This document shows, in pieces, positions 1 through 4,772 of a DNA stretch of 5,338 nt (position 1 is its first letter; each line of letters begins with the position of its first letter). The stretch comes from Pseudomonadota bacterium. Lineage in GTDB: Bacteria > Pseudomonadota > Gammaproteobacteria > Xanthomonadales > Rhodanobacteraceae. Under the pieces are notes generated by a model, which saw only the letters and a program-made list of their open reading frames with translations, did no database searches and was not told the DNA's origin. Both the position numbers and the translations under genes were made by a program. The stretch spans positions 1 to 5,338 of the forward strand of contig JAJZGE010000175.1 in NCBI GenBank assembly GCA_021798675.1. The letters are read 5' to 3'.

Positions 1-2
1 GG

Positions 3-110
3 GGGCGGTCGCCGCGCAGCGCCGTGCGCCGCGCCGTGGCCTACGTGCAGCATGCACTGGCGCGCGGTTACCAGCCCGGCGGCGCGGCGCTACGCGTGTT
101 GTCGCACTGA
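3..110 (+). CDS. C-terminal end of an upstream gene, possibly ThiD-like (partial)
   Basis: A reading frame open from the window edge ends at the TGA at 108-110 and gives 35 residues finishing AALRVLSH. The stretch AVRRAVAYVQHALARG resembles the last helix of ribokinase-fold kinases such as hydroxymethylpyrimidine/phosphomethylpyrimidine kinase (ThiD), where a similar helix precedes a short glycine-rich tail. That family guess rests on one helix and is weak. The codon pattern (GC-rich third positions) and the clean stop followed by a non-coding gap of 70 bases support this being a real gene end. The start and catalytic part lie outside the window. Confidence 0.5.
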   Translation, partial: GRSPRSAVRRAVAYVQHALARGYQPGGAALRVLSH

Positions 111-144
111 CCCACCCCATCGCGGCGGCCGTTGGCGCGAGCGC

Positions 145-150
145 TAGAAT
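145..150 (+). promoter_or_regulatory. Candidate -10 box (TAGAAT) for the LpxO-like gene
   Basis: TAGAAT differs from the sigma-70 -10 consensus TATAAT at one position and lies 30 bases before the ATG at 181, which would give a leader of about 25 bases. No convincing -35 hexamer sits 16-18 bases upstream; TTGGCG at 132-137 is too close. Support is the hexamer and its position only. Confidence 0.3.
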
Positions 151-180
151 GACGGCCAGCCCGCACCCGACTGCCTACCG

Positions 181-1119
181 ATGACCCTGCGCCTAGTCCT
201 GCTGATCCTGCTCCTGCTGTTCGTGCTTTGCGTGCTGCTGGTGCACCTGCGCGGGCGCGTACGGCTGCGCTTCGACCGCCAGCTGGTTGACCACTCGGCC
301 ATCTTCGCGCCCTACAACCTGCTGATGTACGCGTTCTCGGCGGTGCCGGCGCGGCCCATCCTCGAGCGCCGCGGCTTCCCGCAGTTGGACCTGCTGCAGG
401 CGAACTGGCAGACCATCCGCGAGGAGGCGCTGTCGCTGTTCGATGAGGGCCATATCCGTGCCGCGCAACGCAGCAACGACGCCAGCTTCAACAGCTTCTT
501 CCGGCAGGGCTGGAAGCGCTTCTACCTGAAGTGGTACGGCGAACCGCTGGCCTCGGCCGAGGCGTTGTGCCCGAAGACGGTGGCCCTGCTGCAATCCATT
601 CCCAGCATCAAGGCGGCGATGTTTGCCACGCTGGCGCCGAACAGCAAGCTCAACCGGCACCGCGACCCGTTCGCCGGCTCGTTGCGCTACCACCTGGGCC
701 TGATCACGCCGAACTCGCGCGACTGCCGCATCTTCGTGGACGGCGAAGAGCATGCCTGGGGCGACGGCAAGGACGTGGTGTTCGACGAGACCTACGTGCA
801 CTGGGTGGAAAACAAGACCGACCAGACCCGGGTGATCCTGTTCGCCGACGTGGAGCGCCCGCTGCGCACGCGCTGGATGAGTGCGATCAACCGGCGCGTG
901 AGCGCCTTCATGGGCAGGATCACCGCCTCCCCGAACACCGAATCGCCGGAGGAGAAGACCGGTTTCGTCAACCGGCTGTTCGCGCTCAGCCAGCACAATC
1001 GCGAACGCAGTCGTGCCTTCAAGAGAAGGCACCCGAAGCTGTTCCGTAGCCTGAAATACCTGGGATTGCTGTTCCTGGCATGGCTGATCCTGTGCGCGCC
1101 GTGGCCGTTCGCACGCTGA
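181..1119 (+). CDS. lpxO: LpxO-type lipid A hydroxylase (Fe(II)/2-oxoglutarate dioxygenase)
   Basis: This 312-residue protein belongs to the aspartyl/asparaginyl beta-hydroxylase fold and matches LpxO in length and layout. LpxO uses O2 and 2-oxoglutarate to add a 2-hydroxyl to a secondary acyl chain of lipid A at the inner membrane. The sequence shows an N-terminal membrane anchor (about residues 4-22), the catalytic domain (about 75-228), and a second hydrophobic segment at the C terminus (about 293-309) preceded by a basic stretch (KRRHPKLFRS). The HxD iron ligands are H160 and D162 in HRDPFAGSLRYHLGL, the distal histidine is probably H207 in ETYVHWVEN, and R217 in TRVILFADVERP fits the 2-oxoglutarate-binding arginine. 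There is no clear Shine-Dalgarno sequence before the ATG, but the N-terminal anchor begins there, which supports the start. The exact substrate (lipid A versus another lipid or protein) is inferred from the family. Confidence 0.8.
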   Translation: MTLRLVLLILLLLFVLCVLLVHLRGRVRLRFDRQLVDHSAIFAPYNLLMYAFSAVPARPILERRGFPQLDLLQANWQTIREEALSLFDEGHIRAAQRSNDASFNSFFRQGWKRFYLKWYGEPLASAEALCPKTVALLQSIPSIKAAMFATLAPNSKLNRHRDPFAGSLRYHLGLITPNSRDCRIFVDGEEHAWGDGKDVVFDETYVHWVENKTDQTRVILFADVERPLRTRWMSAINRRVSAFMGRITASPNTESPEEKTGFVNRLFALSQHNRERSRAFKRRHPKLFRSLKYLGLLFLAWLILCAPWPFAR

Positions 1120-1121
1120 GG

Positions 1122-1154
1122 CGGTAACGTCGACACCGCCTCGCGCGTCCTTGC
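1122..1154 (+). promoter_or_regulatory. Predicted ECF41 promoter, copy 1 (sigma gene autoregulation)
   Basis: CGGTAACG (1122-1129), a 16-base spacer (1130-1145) and CGTCCTTGC (1146-1154) form a two-part element 24 bases before the ATG of the ECF sigma gene. It begins two bases after the lpxO stop codon. The same halves with the same spacing recur at 2068-2100. CGTC is a common ECF -10 box, and published ECF41 promoters were described, as I recall, as TGTCACA-N16-CGTC; GGTAACG matches that -35 at four of seven positions. Transcription would start near 1156, leaving a short leader that contains the ribosome binding site. The repeat is seen directly; the promoter role is inferred. Confidence 0.7.
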
Positions 1155-1166
1155 TGCGATCCCTTC

Positions 1167-1173
1167 GAGGAAA
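1167..1173 (+). promoter_or_regulatory. Ribosome binding site of the sigma gene
   Basis: GAGGAAA lies 5 bases before the ATG at 1179, with the GAGGA core 7 bases away. It fixes that ATG as the start of the ECF sigma factor and rules out the unrelated upstream ATG in another frame. Confidence 0.7.
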
Positions 1174-1178
1174 CCGCC

Positions 1179-2105
1179 ATGGACCCGCAAACCGCCCTGT
1201 TCCAGCAACACCGTCCGCGCCTCTTCGGGCTGGCCTACCGCATGCTCGGCACGCCCGCCGACGCCGAGGACGTGCTGCACGACGCCTGGCTGCGCTGGAA
1301 CGCGCAGGACACCGCCGCGCTGGACGATCCCGAGGCCTGGCTGGTCACCGTGACCACGCGCCTCGCGCTGGATCGCCTGCGCCGCGCCAGAACCGAGCGC
1401 GAGCACTACCCCGGCCCCTGGTTGCCTGAACCGCTGGTGGATGAAGCCGCGCCGGCCGACGGCAGCGGCGCCGAGACGCCCGAAGCCGCGCTGGAGCGCG
1501 GCCAGACCCTCACGCTGTCCTTCCTCACCCTGCTGGAGCGGCTGGGCCCGGACGAGCGCGCCGCCTTCCTGCTCAACGAAGTGTTCGACTACAGCCACGC
1601 CGAAACGGCGGCCATCCTCGGCATCACCGAGAACGCCTGCCGCCAGCGCGTGCACCGCGCCCGGGCGCGGCTGCGCGAGGATCGCCCACGCTTCAGCGTG
1701 GACGCGCGCGCCCAGCAGCGCCTGCTGCTGCGCTTCGTGGCCGCGATGGAGCAGCCCACGCTGGACTCGTTGCGCGCGCTGTTCGCCGAGGACGCCATCC
1801 ACATCTCGGACGGCGGCGGCGTGGTCGCCGCCACCCTGCATCCGCTGCACGGCTCTGAGCGGCTGGCGCGGCTGTACCTGCAGATCGCCCACAACACCCG
1901 TCTGCAGCCGCTGCGCTACAGCCTGCTCACGCTCAACGGGGCGCCGGCCCTGCTGGCCTGGTCCGGCAGCACGCTGACCACCGCGATCTGGATCGAAGGC
2001 GACGGCGACCGCATCTCCGCCATCCACGCGCTGCGCCATCCGGGGAAGCTGGCGCGGCTGGCGGCGACGGTAACGAATCCGCAGGCCGGTGCGTCCTTGC
2101 ACTGA
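1179..2105 (+). CDS. ECF sigma factor of the ECF41/SigJ type with C-terminal SnoaL-like domain
   Basis: This 308-residue protein directs RNA polymerase to a small set of promoters. Region sigma-2 spans about residues 5-72 (LAYRMLGTPADAEDVLHDAW, then WLVTVTTRLALDRLRRAR), a linker carries the group signature YPGPWLPEPL (77-86), and sigma-4 spans about 108-166 with the helix-turn-helix SHAETAAILGITENACRQRV. From about 175 to the end lies an extra SnoaL/NTF2-like domain with the DGGG motif (211-214). ECF41 sigmas carry this domain in place of a separate anti-sigma factor, and it controls activity from within the same polypeptide. The conserved NPDKL motif near its end appears here as HPGKL (287-291), a departure that may matter. 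The next gene is a CMD-family protein, the typical ECF41 partner. A matching promoter element precedes both genes, so positive autoregulation is likely. The inducing signal is unknown. Confidence 0.93.
   Translation: MDPQTALFQQHRPRLFGLAYRMLGTPADAEDVLHDAWLRWNAQDTAALDDPEAWLVTVTTRLALDRLRRARTEREHYPGPWLPEPLVDEAAPADGSGAETPEAALERGQTLTLSFLTLLERLGPDERAAFLLNEVFDYSHAETAAILGITENACRQRVHRARARLREDRPRFSVDARAQQRLLLRFVAAMEQPTLDSLRALFAEDAIHISDGGGVVAATLHPLHGSERLARLYLQIAHNTRLQPLRYSLLTLNGAPALLAWSGSTLTTAIWIEGDGDRISAIHALRHPGKLARLAATVTNPQAGASLH
2068..2100 (+). promoter_or_regulatory. Predicted ECF41 promoter, copy 2 (drives the CMD gene)
   Basis: CGGTAACG (2068-2075), a 16-base spacer (2076-2091) and CGTCCTTGC (2092-2100) repeat exactly the two half-sites and the spacing found before the sigma gene, while the spacer sequences differ. 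It lies within sigma codons 297-308, after the HPGKL motif, and ends just before the sigma stop codon. The CMD start codon is 53 bases downstream. A start site near 2102 would give a leader of about 50 bases, so the CMD gene can be transcribed apart from the sigma gene. The promoter role is inferred from the repeat and the ECF41 context. Confidence 0.7.
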
Positions 2106-2140
2106 ACGGCCCATTCCGGTCGTCATCCGCCCACCGACAC

Positions 2141-2145
2141 AGGAG
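2141..2145 (+). promoter_or_regulatory. Ribosome binding site of the ECF41-linked CMD gene
   Basis: AGGAG sits 7 bases before the ATG at 2153. It is the strongest Shine-Dalgarno sequence in the window and fixes the start. Confidence 0.75.
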
Positions 2146-2152
2146 TTATCCC

Positions 2153-2611
2153 ATGACCCGCATTTCCGTCCAGCGCCACTACGCCGTCATGCAGCCGCTG
2201 ATCAAGCTTGGCGAGGAGATCCGCCAACGCGGCCATCTCGACGCGAAACTGGCCGACCTGGTGCTGATGCGCTGCTCGCAGATCAACGGCTGCGCCTTCT
2301 GCCTCGACATGCACAGCAAGGACGCCCGCGCCGCCGGCGAAACCGAGCAGCGCCTGCACCTGCTGCCCGCCTGGCGCGAGACCAAGCTGTACAGCGAGGC
2401 CGAACAGGCCGCCCTGGCCTTCGCGGAGGAACTCACCGAGCTGCCCTCCCACGAGTCGGTGCCCGATGCGCTCTACGAGCGGGTGCGCCAGCACTTCGAC
2501 GACGCGGGGGTGATCGACCTGGTGCTGCTGATCGGCCTGATCAACACCTGGAACCGGCTCAACATCGCCGTGCGCACCGAGGGCGGACACTACAAACCCG
2601 CCGCGCACTGA
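2153..2611 (+). CDS. CMD/AhpD-like alkylhydroperoxidase-family protein, ECF41 partner
   Basis: This 152-residue protein has the all-helical AhpD fold. The redox motif is SQINGCAFCLDMH, with C47, C50 and H54; the usual glutamate twelve residues before the first cysteine is aspartate (D35). Proteins with this CxxC-x3-H core act as thiol-dependent peroxidases or disulfide reductases, whereas true gamma-carboxymuconolactone decarboxylases lack the cysteine pair, so a redox role is more likely than decarboxylation. No signal peptide or membrane segment is visible, so it is probably cytoplasmic. An extra cysteine, C41, lies six residues before the motif. The gene follows the ECF41 sigma gene by 47 bases and has its own copy of the predicted ECF41 promoter. 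The physiological substrate of these ECF41-linked proteins is not known to me. Confidence 0.9.
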   Translation: MTRISVQRHYAVMQPLIKLGEEIRQRGHLDAKLADLVLMRCSQINGCAFCLDMHSKDARAAGETEQRLHLLPAWRETKLYSEAEQAALAFAEELTELPSHESVPDALYERVRQHFDDAGVIDLVLLIGLINTWNRLNIAVRTEGGHYKPAAH

Positions 2612-2639
2612 ACACGCGGACGACGCCCACGACAAGACG

Positions 2640-2657
2640 GCAGGATTACCGTCCTGC
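2640..2657. other. Short hairpin downstream of the CMD gene
   Basis: GCAGGA and TCCTGC form a 6-base-pair stem with loop TTACCG. A competing pairing of GACGG (2636-2640) with CCGTC (2649-2653) overlaps it. No T-run follows, so it is not a standard terminator; it could be transcript 3'-end structure or chance. Confidence 0.35.
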
Positions 2658-2680
2658 ACTCCAGCATGGCGCCGCAGGGT

Positions 2681-2696
2681 GGCACAGGGATGTGCC
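2681..2696. other. Short hairpin with GGGA tetraloop between convergent genes
   Basis: GGCACA and TGTGCC form a perfect 6-base-pair stem around GGGA, a GNRA-type tetraloop when read on the plus strand. It lies just before the main terminator and is not followed by a T-run. Stabilisation of the CMD transcript end is possible but unproven. Confidence 0.35.
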
Positions 2697-2701
2697 CCAT
2701 G

Positions 2702-2728
2702 AAAAAGCCGCGGTTTCCCGCGGCTTTC
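2702..2728. terminator. Bidirectional Rho-independent terminator, strongest for the isocitrate dehydrogenase gene
   Basis: AAAGCCGCGG (2704-2713) pairs perfectly with CCGCGGCTTT (2718-2727) across a four-base loop. Read on the minus strand the loop is GAAA and the stem runs into TTTTT, giving a textbook terminator that begins 18 bases after the isocitrate dehydrogenase stop codon. Read on the plus strand only TTT follows the GC stem, so termination of the sigma-CMD transcript would be weaker. It separates two converging transcription units. Confidence 0.85.
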
Positions 2729-2745
2729 GCATCATGCCTAGCCGA

Positions 2746-3759
2746 TCAGGCCGCGACGCGCCTGGCGATCGCCGCACCGAAGCTCTCGGTGGAGCCCTTG
2801 CCGCCGAGGTCCGGCGTCACGCTGTCGCGGTCGTTCGCCATGGTGTCGCGGATCGCGGCGCGCAGCTTGTCGCCCTTGGCCACCATGCCGAGGTGGTCGA
2901 GCATGTCCGCCGCGGCCAGCAGCAGTGCGCAGGGGTTGGCGATGCCCTTGCCGGCGATGTCCGGCGCCGAGCCGTGCACGGCCTCGAAGATCGCCGCGCC
3001 CTCGCCTATGTTGTCGCCCGGCGCCAGGCCCAAGCCGCCGACCAGGCCCGCGCACAGGTCGGAGAGGATGTCGCCGAACAGGTTGGTGGTGACGATCACG
3101 TCGAACTGCTCGGGGCGCATCACCAGCTGCATGCAGGTGTTGTCCACGATCATCTCGTTGAACTCGATCTGCGGGTATTCCTTGGCAACTTCGCGCGCCA
3201 CGTTCAAGAACAGGCCCGAAGCGGTCTTGATGATGTTGGCCTTGTGCACCGCCGTGACCTTCTTGCGGCCCTTCTTCACCGCCAGCTCGAAGGCGTAGCG
3301 CACGATGCGCTCGCTGCCCTTGCGGGTGTTGCGGATCATCGAGGTCGCCACTTCGCCGTCCTCCGACAGCGTCTGGCCCTCGGCCAGGTAGGCGCCCTCG
3401 GTGTTCTCTCGCACGGTGATGATGTCGATGTTGTCGAAGCGCGCCTTGGTGCCCGGGAAGCTGATCGCCGGACGCACGTTGGCGTACAGGTCGAAGTGGC
3501 GGCGCAGGGTGACGTTGATCGAGGTGAAGCCGCCGCCGATCGGGGTGGTCAACGGGCCCTTCAGCGCCACCTTGTGCTCGGCGATCTTGTCCAGCGTGGC
3601 CTTGGGCAGCAGGTCGCCATGCTTCTCCAGCGCGACCATGCCGGCGTCCGCGAAATCGTAGGTAAGGCCGCAATCCAGCGCGTCGAGCACGCGCAGCGTG
3701 GCGGTCATGATCTCCGGGCCGATGCCGTCGCCCGGGATCACCGCGATGGTCTTGCTCAT
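2746..3759 (-). CDS. NAD-dependent isocitrate dehydrogenase
   Basis: This 337-residue enzyme oxidises isocitrate to 2-oxoglutarate and CO2 in the TCA cycle. It belongs to the short isocitrate/isopropylmalate dehydrogenase group. Substrate residues line up with E. coli Icd in spacing: S80, N82, R86 (FTSINVTLRR), R96 (NVRP), R117 and Y124 (RENTEGAY), K173 (HKAN), D206, and metal ligands D230 and D234 (FGDILSDLCAG). The cofactor loop HGSAPDIAGKGIAN (262-275) has Asp267-Ile268 where NADP enzymes carry Lys-Tyr, which indicates NAD. The SxNxxLR motif argues for isocitrate rather than isopropylmalate. I chose the ATG at 3759 because MSKTIAVIPGDGIGPEI is the normal family N terminus and GGAG sits 8 bases before it. 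An in-frame extension to 3900 exists but resembles no family member. The gene converges on the CMD gene and ends at a strong terminator. Confidence 0.93.
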   Translation of the reverse strand: MSKTIAVIPGDGIGPEIMTATLRVLDALDCGLTYDFADAGMVALEKHGDLLPKATLDKIAEHKVALKGPLTTPIGGGFTSINVTLRRHFDLYANVRPAISFPGTKARFDNIDIITVRENTEGAYLAEGQTLSEDGEVATSMIRNTRKGSERIVRYAFELAVKKGRKKVTAVHKANIIKTASGLFLNVAREVAKEYPQIEFNEMIVDNTCMQLVMRPEQFDVIVTTNLFGDILSDLCAGLVGGLGLAPGDNIGEGAAIFEAVHGSAPDIAGKGIANPCALLLAAADMLDHLGMVAKGDKLRAAIRDTMANDRDSVTPDLGGKGSTESFGAAIARRVAA

Positions 3760-3767
3760 GGGGGAAA

Positions 3768-3771
3768 CTCC
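3768..3771 (-). promoter_or_regulatory. Ribosome binding site deciding the isocitrate dehydrogenase start
   Basis: On the minus strand GGAG lies 8 bases before the ATG at 3759. It supports that start over the upstream in-frame one at 3900. The surrounding GGAGTTTC is also the Shine-Dalgarno context of the glutaredoxin gene (4624-4631). Confidence 0.65.
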
Positions 3772-3834
3772 GTGGGGGAAGAATGCCGTCGACAACCGCC
3801 GCAGCAAGGGCGTACGGGAGCCTGTATCGCCGCA

Positions 3835-3840
3835 ATTATC
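3835..3840 (-). promoter_or_regulatory. Candidate -10 box (GATAAT) for isocitrate dehydrogenase
   Basis: On the minus strand GATAAT matches five of six bases of the sigma-70 -10 consensus, 75 bases before the start codon, inside the 199-base gap between the upstream CMD gene and this one. No good -35 hexamer is found at 16-18 bases (TGTTCG at 17), so the call is tentative. Confidence 0.27.
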
Positions 3841-3922
3841 GCCGATCCATACGGCAGCGAACAGCCAAGAAGCGGCGCAGGCGGTTGAAAATCCTCGCAC
3901 GCAGCATCGCGGAAAATGGCAT

Positions 3923-3955
3923 GGCGCCCCCGTTCCCGACGGGACGAGGCGCGCC
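3923..3955 (-). terminator. Imperfect GC-rich hairpin after the grx-CMD pair, weak terminator candidate
   Basis: Three bases past the CMD stop codon on the minus strand, GGCGC (3955-3951) and GCGCC (3927-3923) can pair around an inner GTCCC-GTC-GGGA hairpin, with two mismatches between. A short TTTT run follows several bases later rather than directly. It could end or attenuate the transcript before isocitrate dehydrogenase, but it lacks a proper U-tract. Confidence 0.3.
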
Positions 3956-3958
3956 GGG

Positions 3959-4360
3959 TCAGCCGTGGTCGGCGCAGGCGGCGTCGGCCGTGGCCTCGCC
4001 CTCTTCCAGCTTGTCGAGGAAATCGACGGCGCGGCGCAGGTGCGGAATCACGATGGATCCGCCCACGACCAGGCCCACGCTGAACGTCTCGAAGAACTCT
4101 TCACGCGTGACGCCGGCGTCCTTGCACTGCGCCACGTGATAGCTGATGCAGTCGTCGCAGCGCAGCACCATCGAGGCGACCAGGCCCAGCAGCTCCTTGG
4201 TCTTCACGTCCAGCGCACCGGGCTTGTAGGTCTGCGTGTCCAGCGCGAAGAAGCGCCGCACCACCTGGTTGTCCTCGGCCAGGATGCGTTCGTTCATGCG
4301 CTGGCGGAACGCGGTGAACTCGGCCACGCGGTCCTTTTCGCCGCCCTGCCCGGCACTCAT
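3959..4360 (-). CDS. Second CMD/AhpD-like family protein, coupled to glutaredoxin
   Basis: This 133-residue protein carries the complete AhpD redox signature E-x11-C-x2-C-x3-H: E56, C68, C71 and H75 (LRCDDCISYH). The flanking TKELLGLVASMVLR and a C-terminal GLVVGGSIVIPHLRRAVDFL are typical of the CMD fold. The cysteine pair suggests thiol peroxidase or disulfide reductase activity rather than muconolactone decarboxylation. It has little resemblance to the CMD protein at 2153-2611 beyond the CxxC core, so it is a different subfamily and not a recent duplicate. C79 and a further cysteine near the C terminus (C129) could take part in redox chemistry. Its ATG overlaps the glutaredoxin stop codon as ATGA (4360-4357), so translation is probably coupled, and glutaredoxin is a natural candidate reductant. 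No signal peptide is seen. Confidence 0.88.
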   Translation of the reverse strand: MSAGQGGEKDRVAEFTAFRQRMNERILAEDNQVVRRFFALDTQTYKPGALDVKTKELLGLVASMVLRCDDCISYHVAQCKDAGVTREEFFETFSVGLVVGGSIVIPHLRRAVDFLDKLEEGEATADAACADHG

Positions 4361-4620
4361 GCCGCAGTTCCCAGCAGTTCCGCCAGCTTGCCGCTGCGGT
4401 CCGCCGCCACCAGGTCGTCGTAGCCACCGACGTGCTGGTCGTTGATGAAGATCTGCGGCACGGTGCGCCGGCCACCGCTGCGCGCCAGCATGGCATCGCG
4501 CTGCGCCGGATCGGTATCGACCCGCACTTCACTCCATTCCAGCCCCTTGGACTTGAGCAGGTTCTTGGCCGCCACGCAGTACGGGCATACCGCGGTGGAA
4601 TAGACTTCGATCTTGGACAT
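4357..4620 (-). CDS. grxC: Glutaredoxin 3 (GrxC)
   Basis: This 87-residue dithiol glutaredoxin reduces protein disulfides and glutathione mixed disulfides in the cytoplasm. The active site CPYC is at residues 12-15. The glutathione-binding TVPQIFI with its cis-proline lies at 53-59, and the GGYDDL motif at 65-70. Length matches GrxC (about 80-90 residues). I chose the ATG at 4620 because GGAG (4631-4628) lies 7 bases upstream; an in-frame GTG at 4623 is only 4 bases from it. It is the first gene of a minus-strand pair with the AhpD-like gene, joined by an ATGA overlap, and is divergent from the M48 protease gene. Confidence 0.95.
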   Translation of the reverse strand: MSKIEVYSTAVCPYCVAAKNLLKSKGLEWSEVRVDTDPAQRDAMLARSGGRRTVPQIFINDQHVGGYDDLVAADRSGKLAELLGTAA

Positions 4621-4716
4621 CACGAAACTCCGATTGCCTGCGCACCATGTAGGGGCAAAAAAACCTGGAACAAGCCTCCGAATCCGCGGTCAATCCACAC
4701 ACATCGGAATGTGGCC

Positions 4717-4745
4717 ATGACGGCCCTCCGCCCGACTCCGACAAT
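4717..4745 (+). promoter_or_regulatory. Candidate sigma-70 promoter for the M48 protease gene
   Basis: ATGACG (4717-4722) and GACAAT (4740-4745) each match four of six consensus bases and are 17 bases apart. A start near 4752 would leave about 20 bases before the ATG at 4773. It lies in the 152-base divergent gap with grxC. The match is modest. Confidence 0.28.
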
Positions 4746-4772
4746 CCAGGGACGGCCGCAAGACACCCACCC

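Noticed and set aside
193..1032. Long minus-strand open frame opposite the LpxO-like gene
   Set aside because: Its translation is rich in Arg, Ala, Gln and Val repeats with no domain, as expected opposite a GC-rich gene. The plus frame has all catalytic residues of a known family.
792..2126. 444-codon minus-strand open frame spanning the lpxO end and the sigma gene
   Set aside because: Low-complexity Gln/Arg/Gly/Val composition and no motif; it covers the promoter gap and two well-supported plus-strand genes.
2153..2611. Calling this gene a true gamma-carboxymuconolactone decarboxylase (pcaC)
   Set aside because: It has the AhpD-type CxxC-x3-H redox core and sits with an ECF41 sigma rather than aromatic catabolism genes.
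2738..3835. 365-codon minus-strand frame offset from isocitrate dehydrogenase
   Set aside because: It is the shifted frame of the real gene and is dominated by Arg, Gly and Ala with no conserved motif.
2089..3888. 599-codon plus-strand open frame across the CMD gene, terminator and isocitrate dehydrogenase
   Set aside because: It crosses a strong terminator and is antisense to isocitrate dehydrogenase. Its composition (His, Arg, Val, Gly, Ala) is typical of a shadow frame.
3760..3900. N-terminal extension of isocitrate dehydrogenase to an ATG at 3900
   Set aside because: The extra 47 residues match nothing expected in the family, while the ATG at 3759 has a good ribosome binding site and the canonical N terminus.
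4117..4125. Third CGTCCTTGC, inside the second AhpD-like gene
   Set aside because: No GGTAACG-like half lies 16 bases upstream (GAACTCT is there instead), and the bases encode Cys-Lys-Asp on the minus strand, so this is chance.
3698..4423. 241-codon plus-strand frame opposite the AhpD-like gene
   Set aside because: Antisense shadow with biased composition; the minus strand has the full E-x11-C-x2-C-x3-H motif and a coupled start.
4688..4693. TTGACC on the minus strand as a -35 box for grxC
   Set aside because: It matches five of six -35 bases, but no acceptable -10 hexamer lies 15-19 bases downstream (TTCCAG at 17).
4700..4713. CACAT-CGGA-ATGTG inverted repeat in the grxC/M48 divergent gap, as an operator
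   Set aside because: The stem is only five base pairs and I recognise no regulator site; it is within chance expectation.
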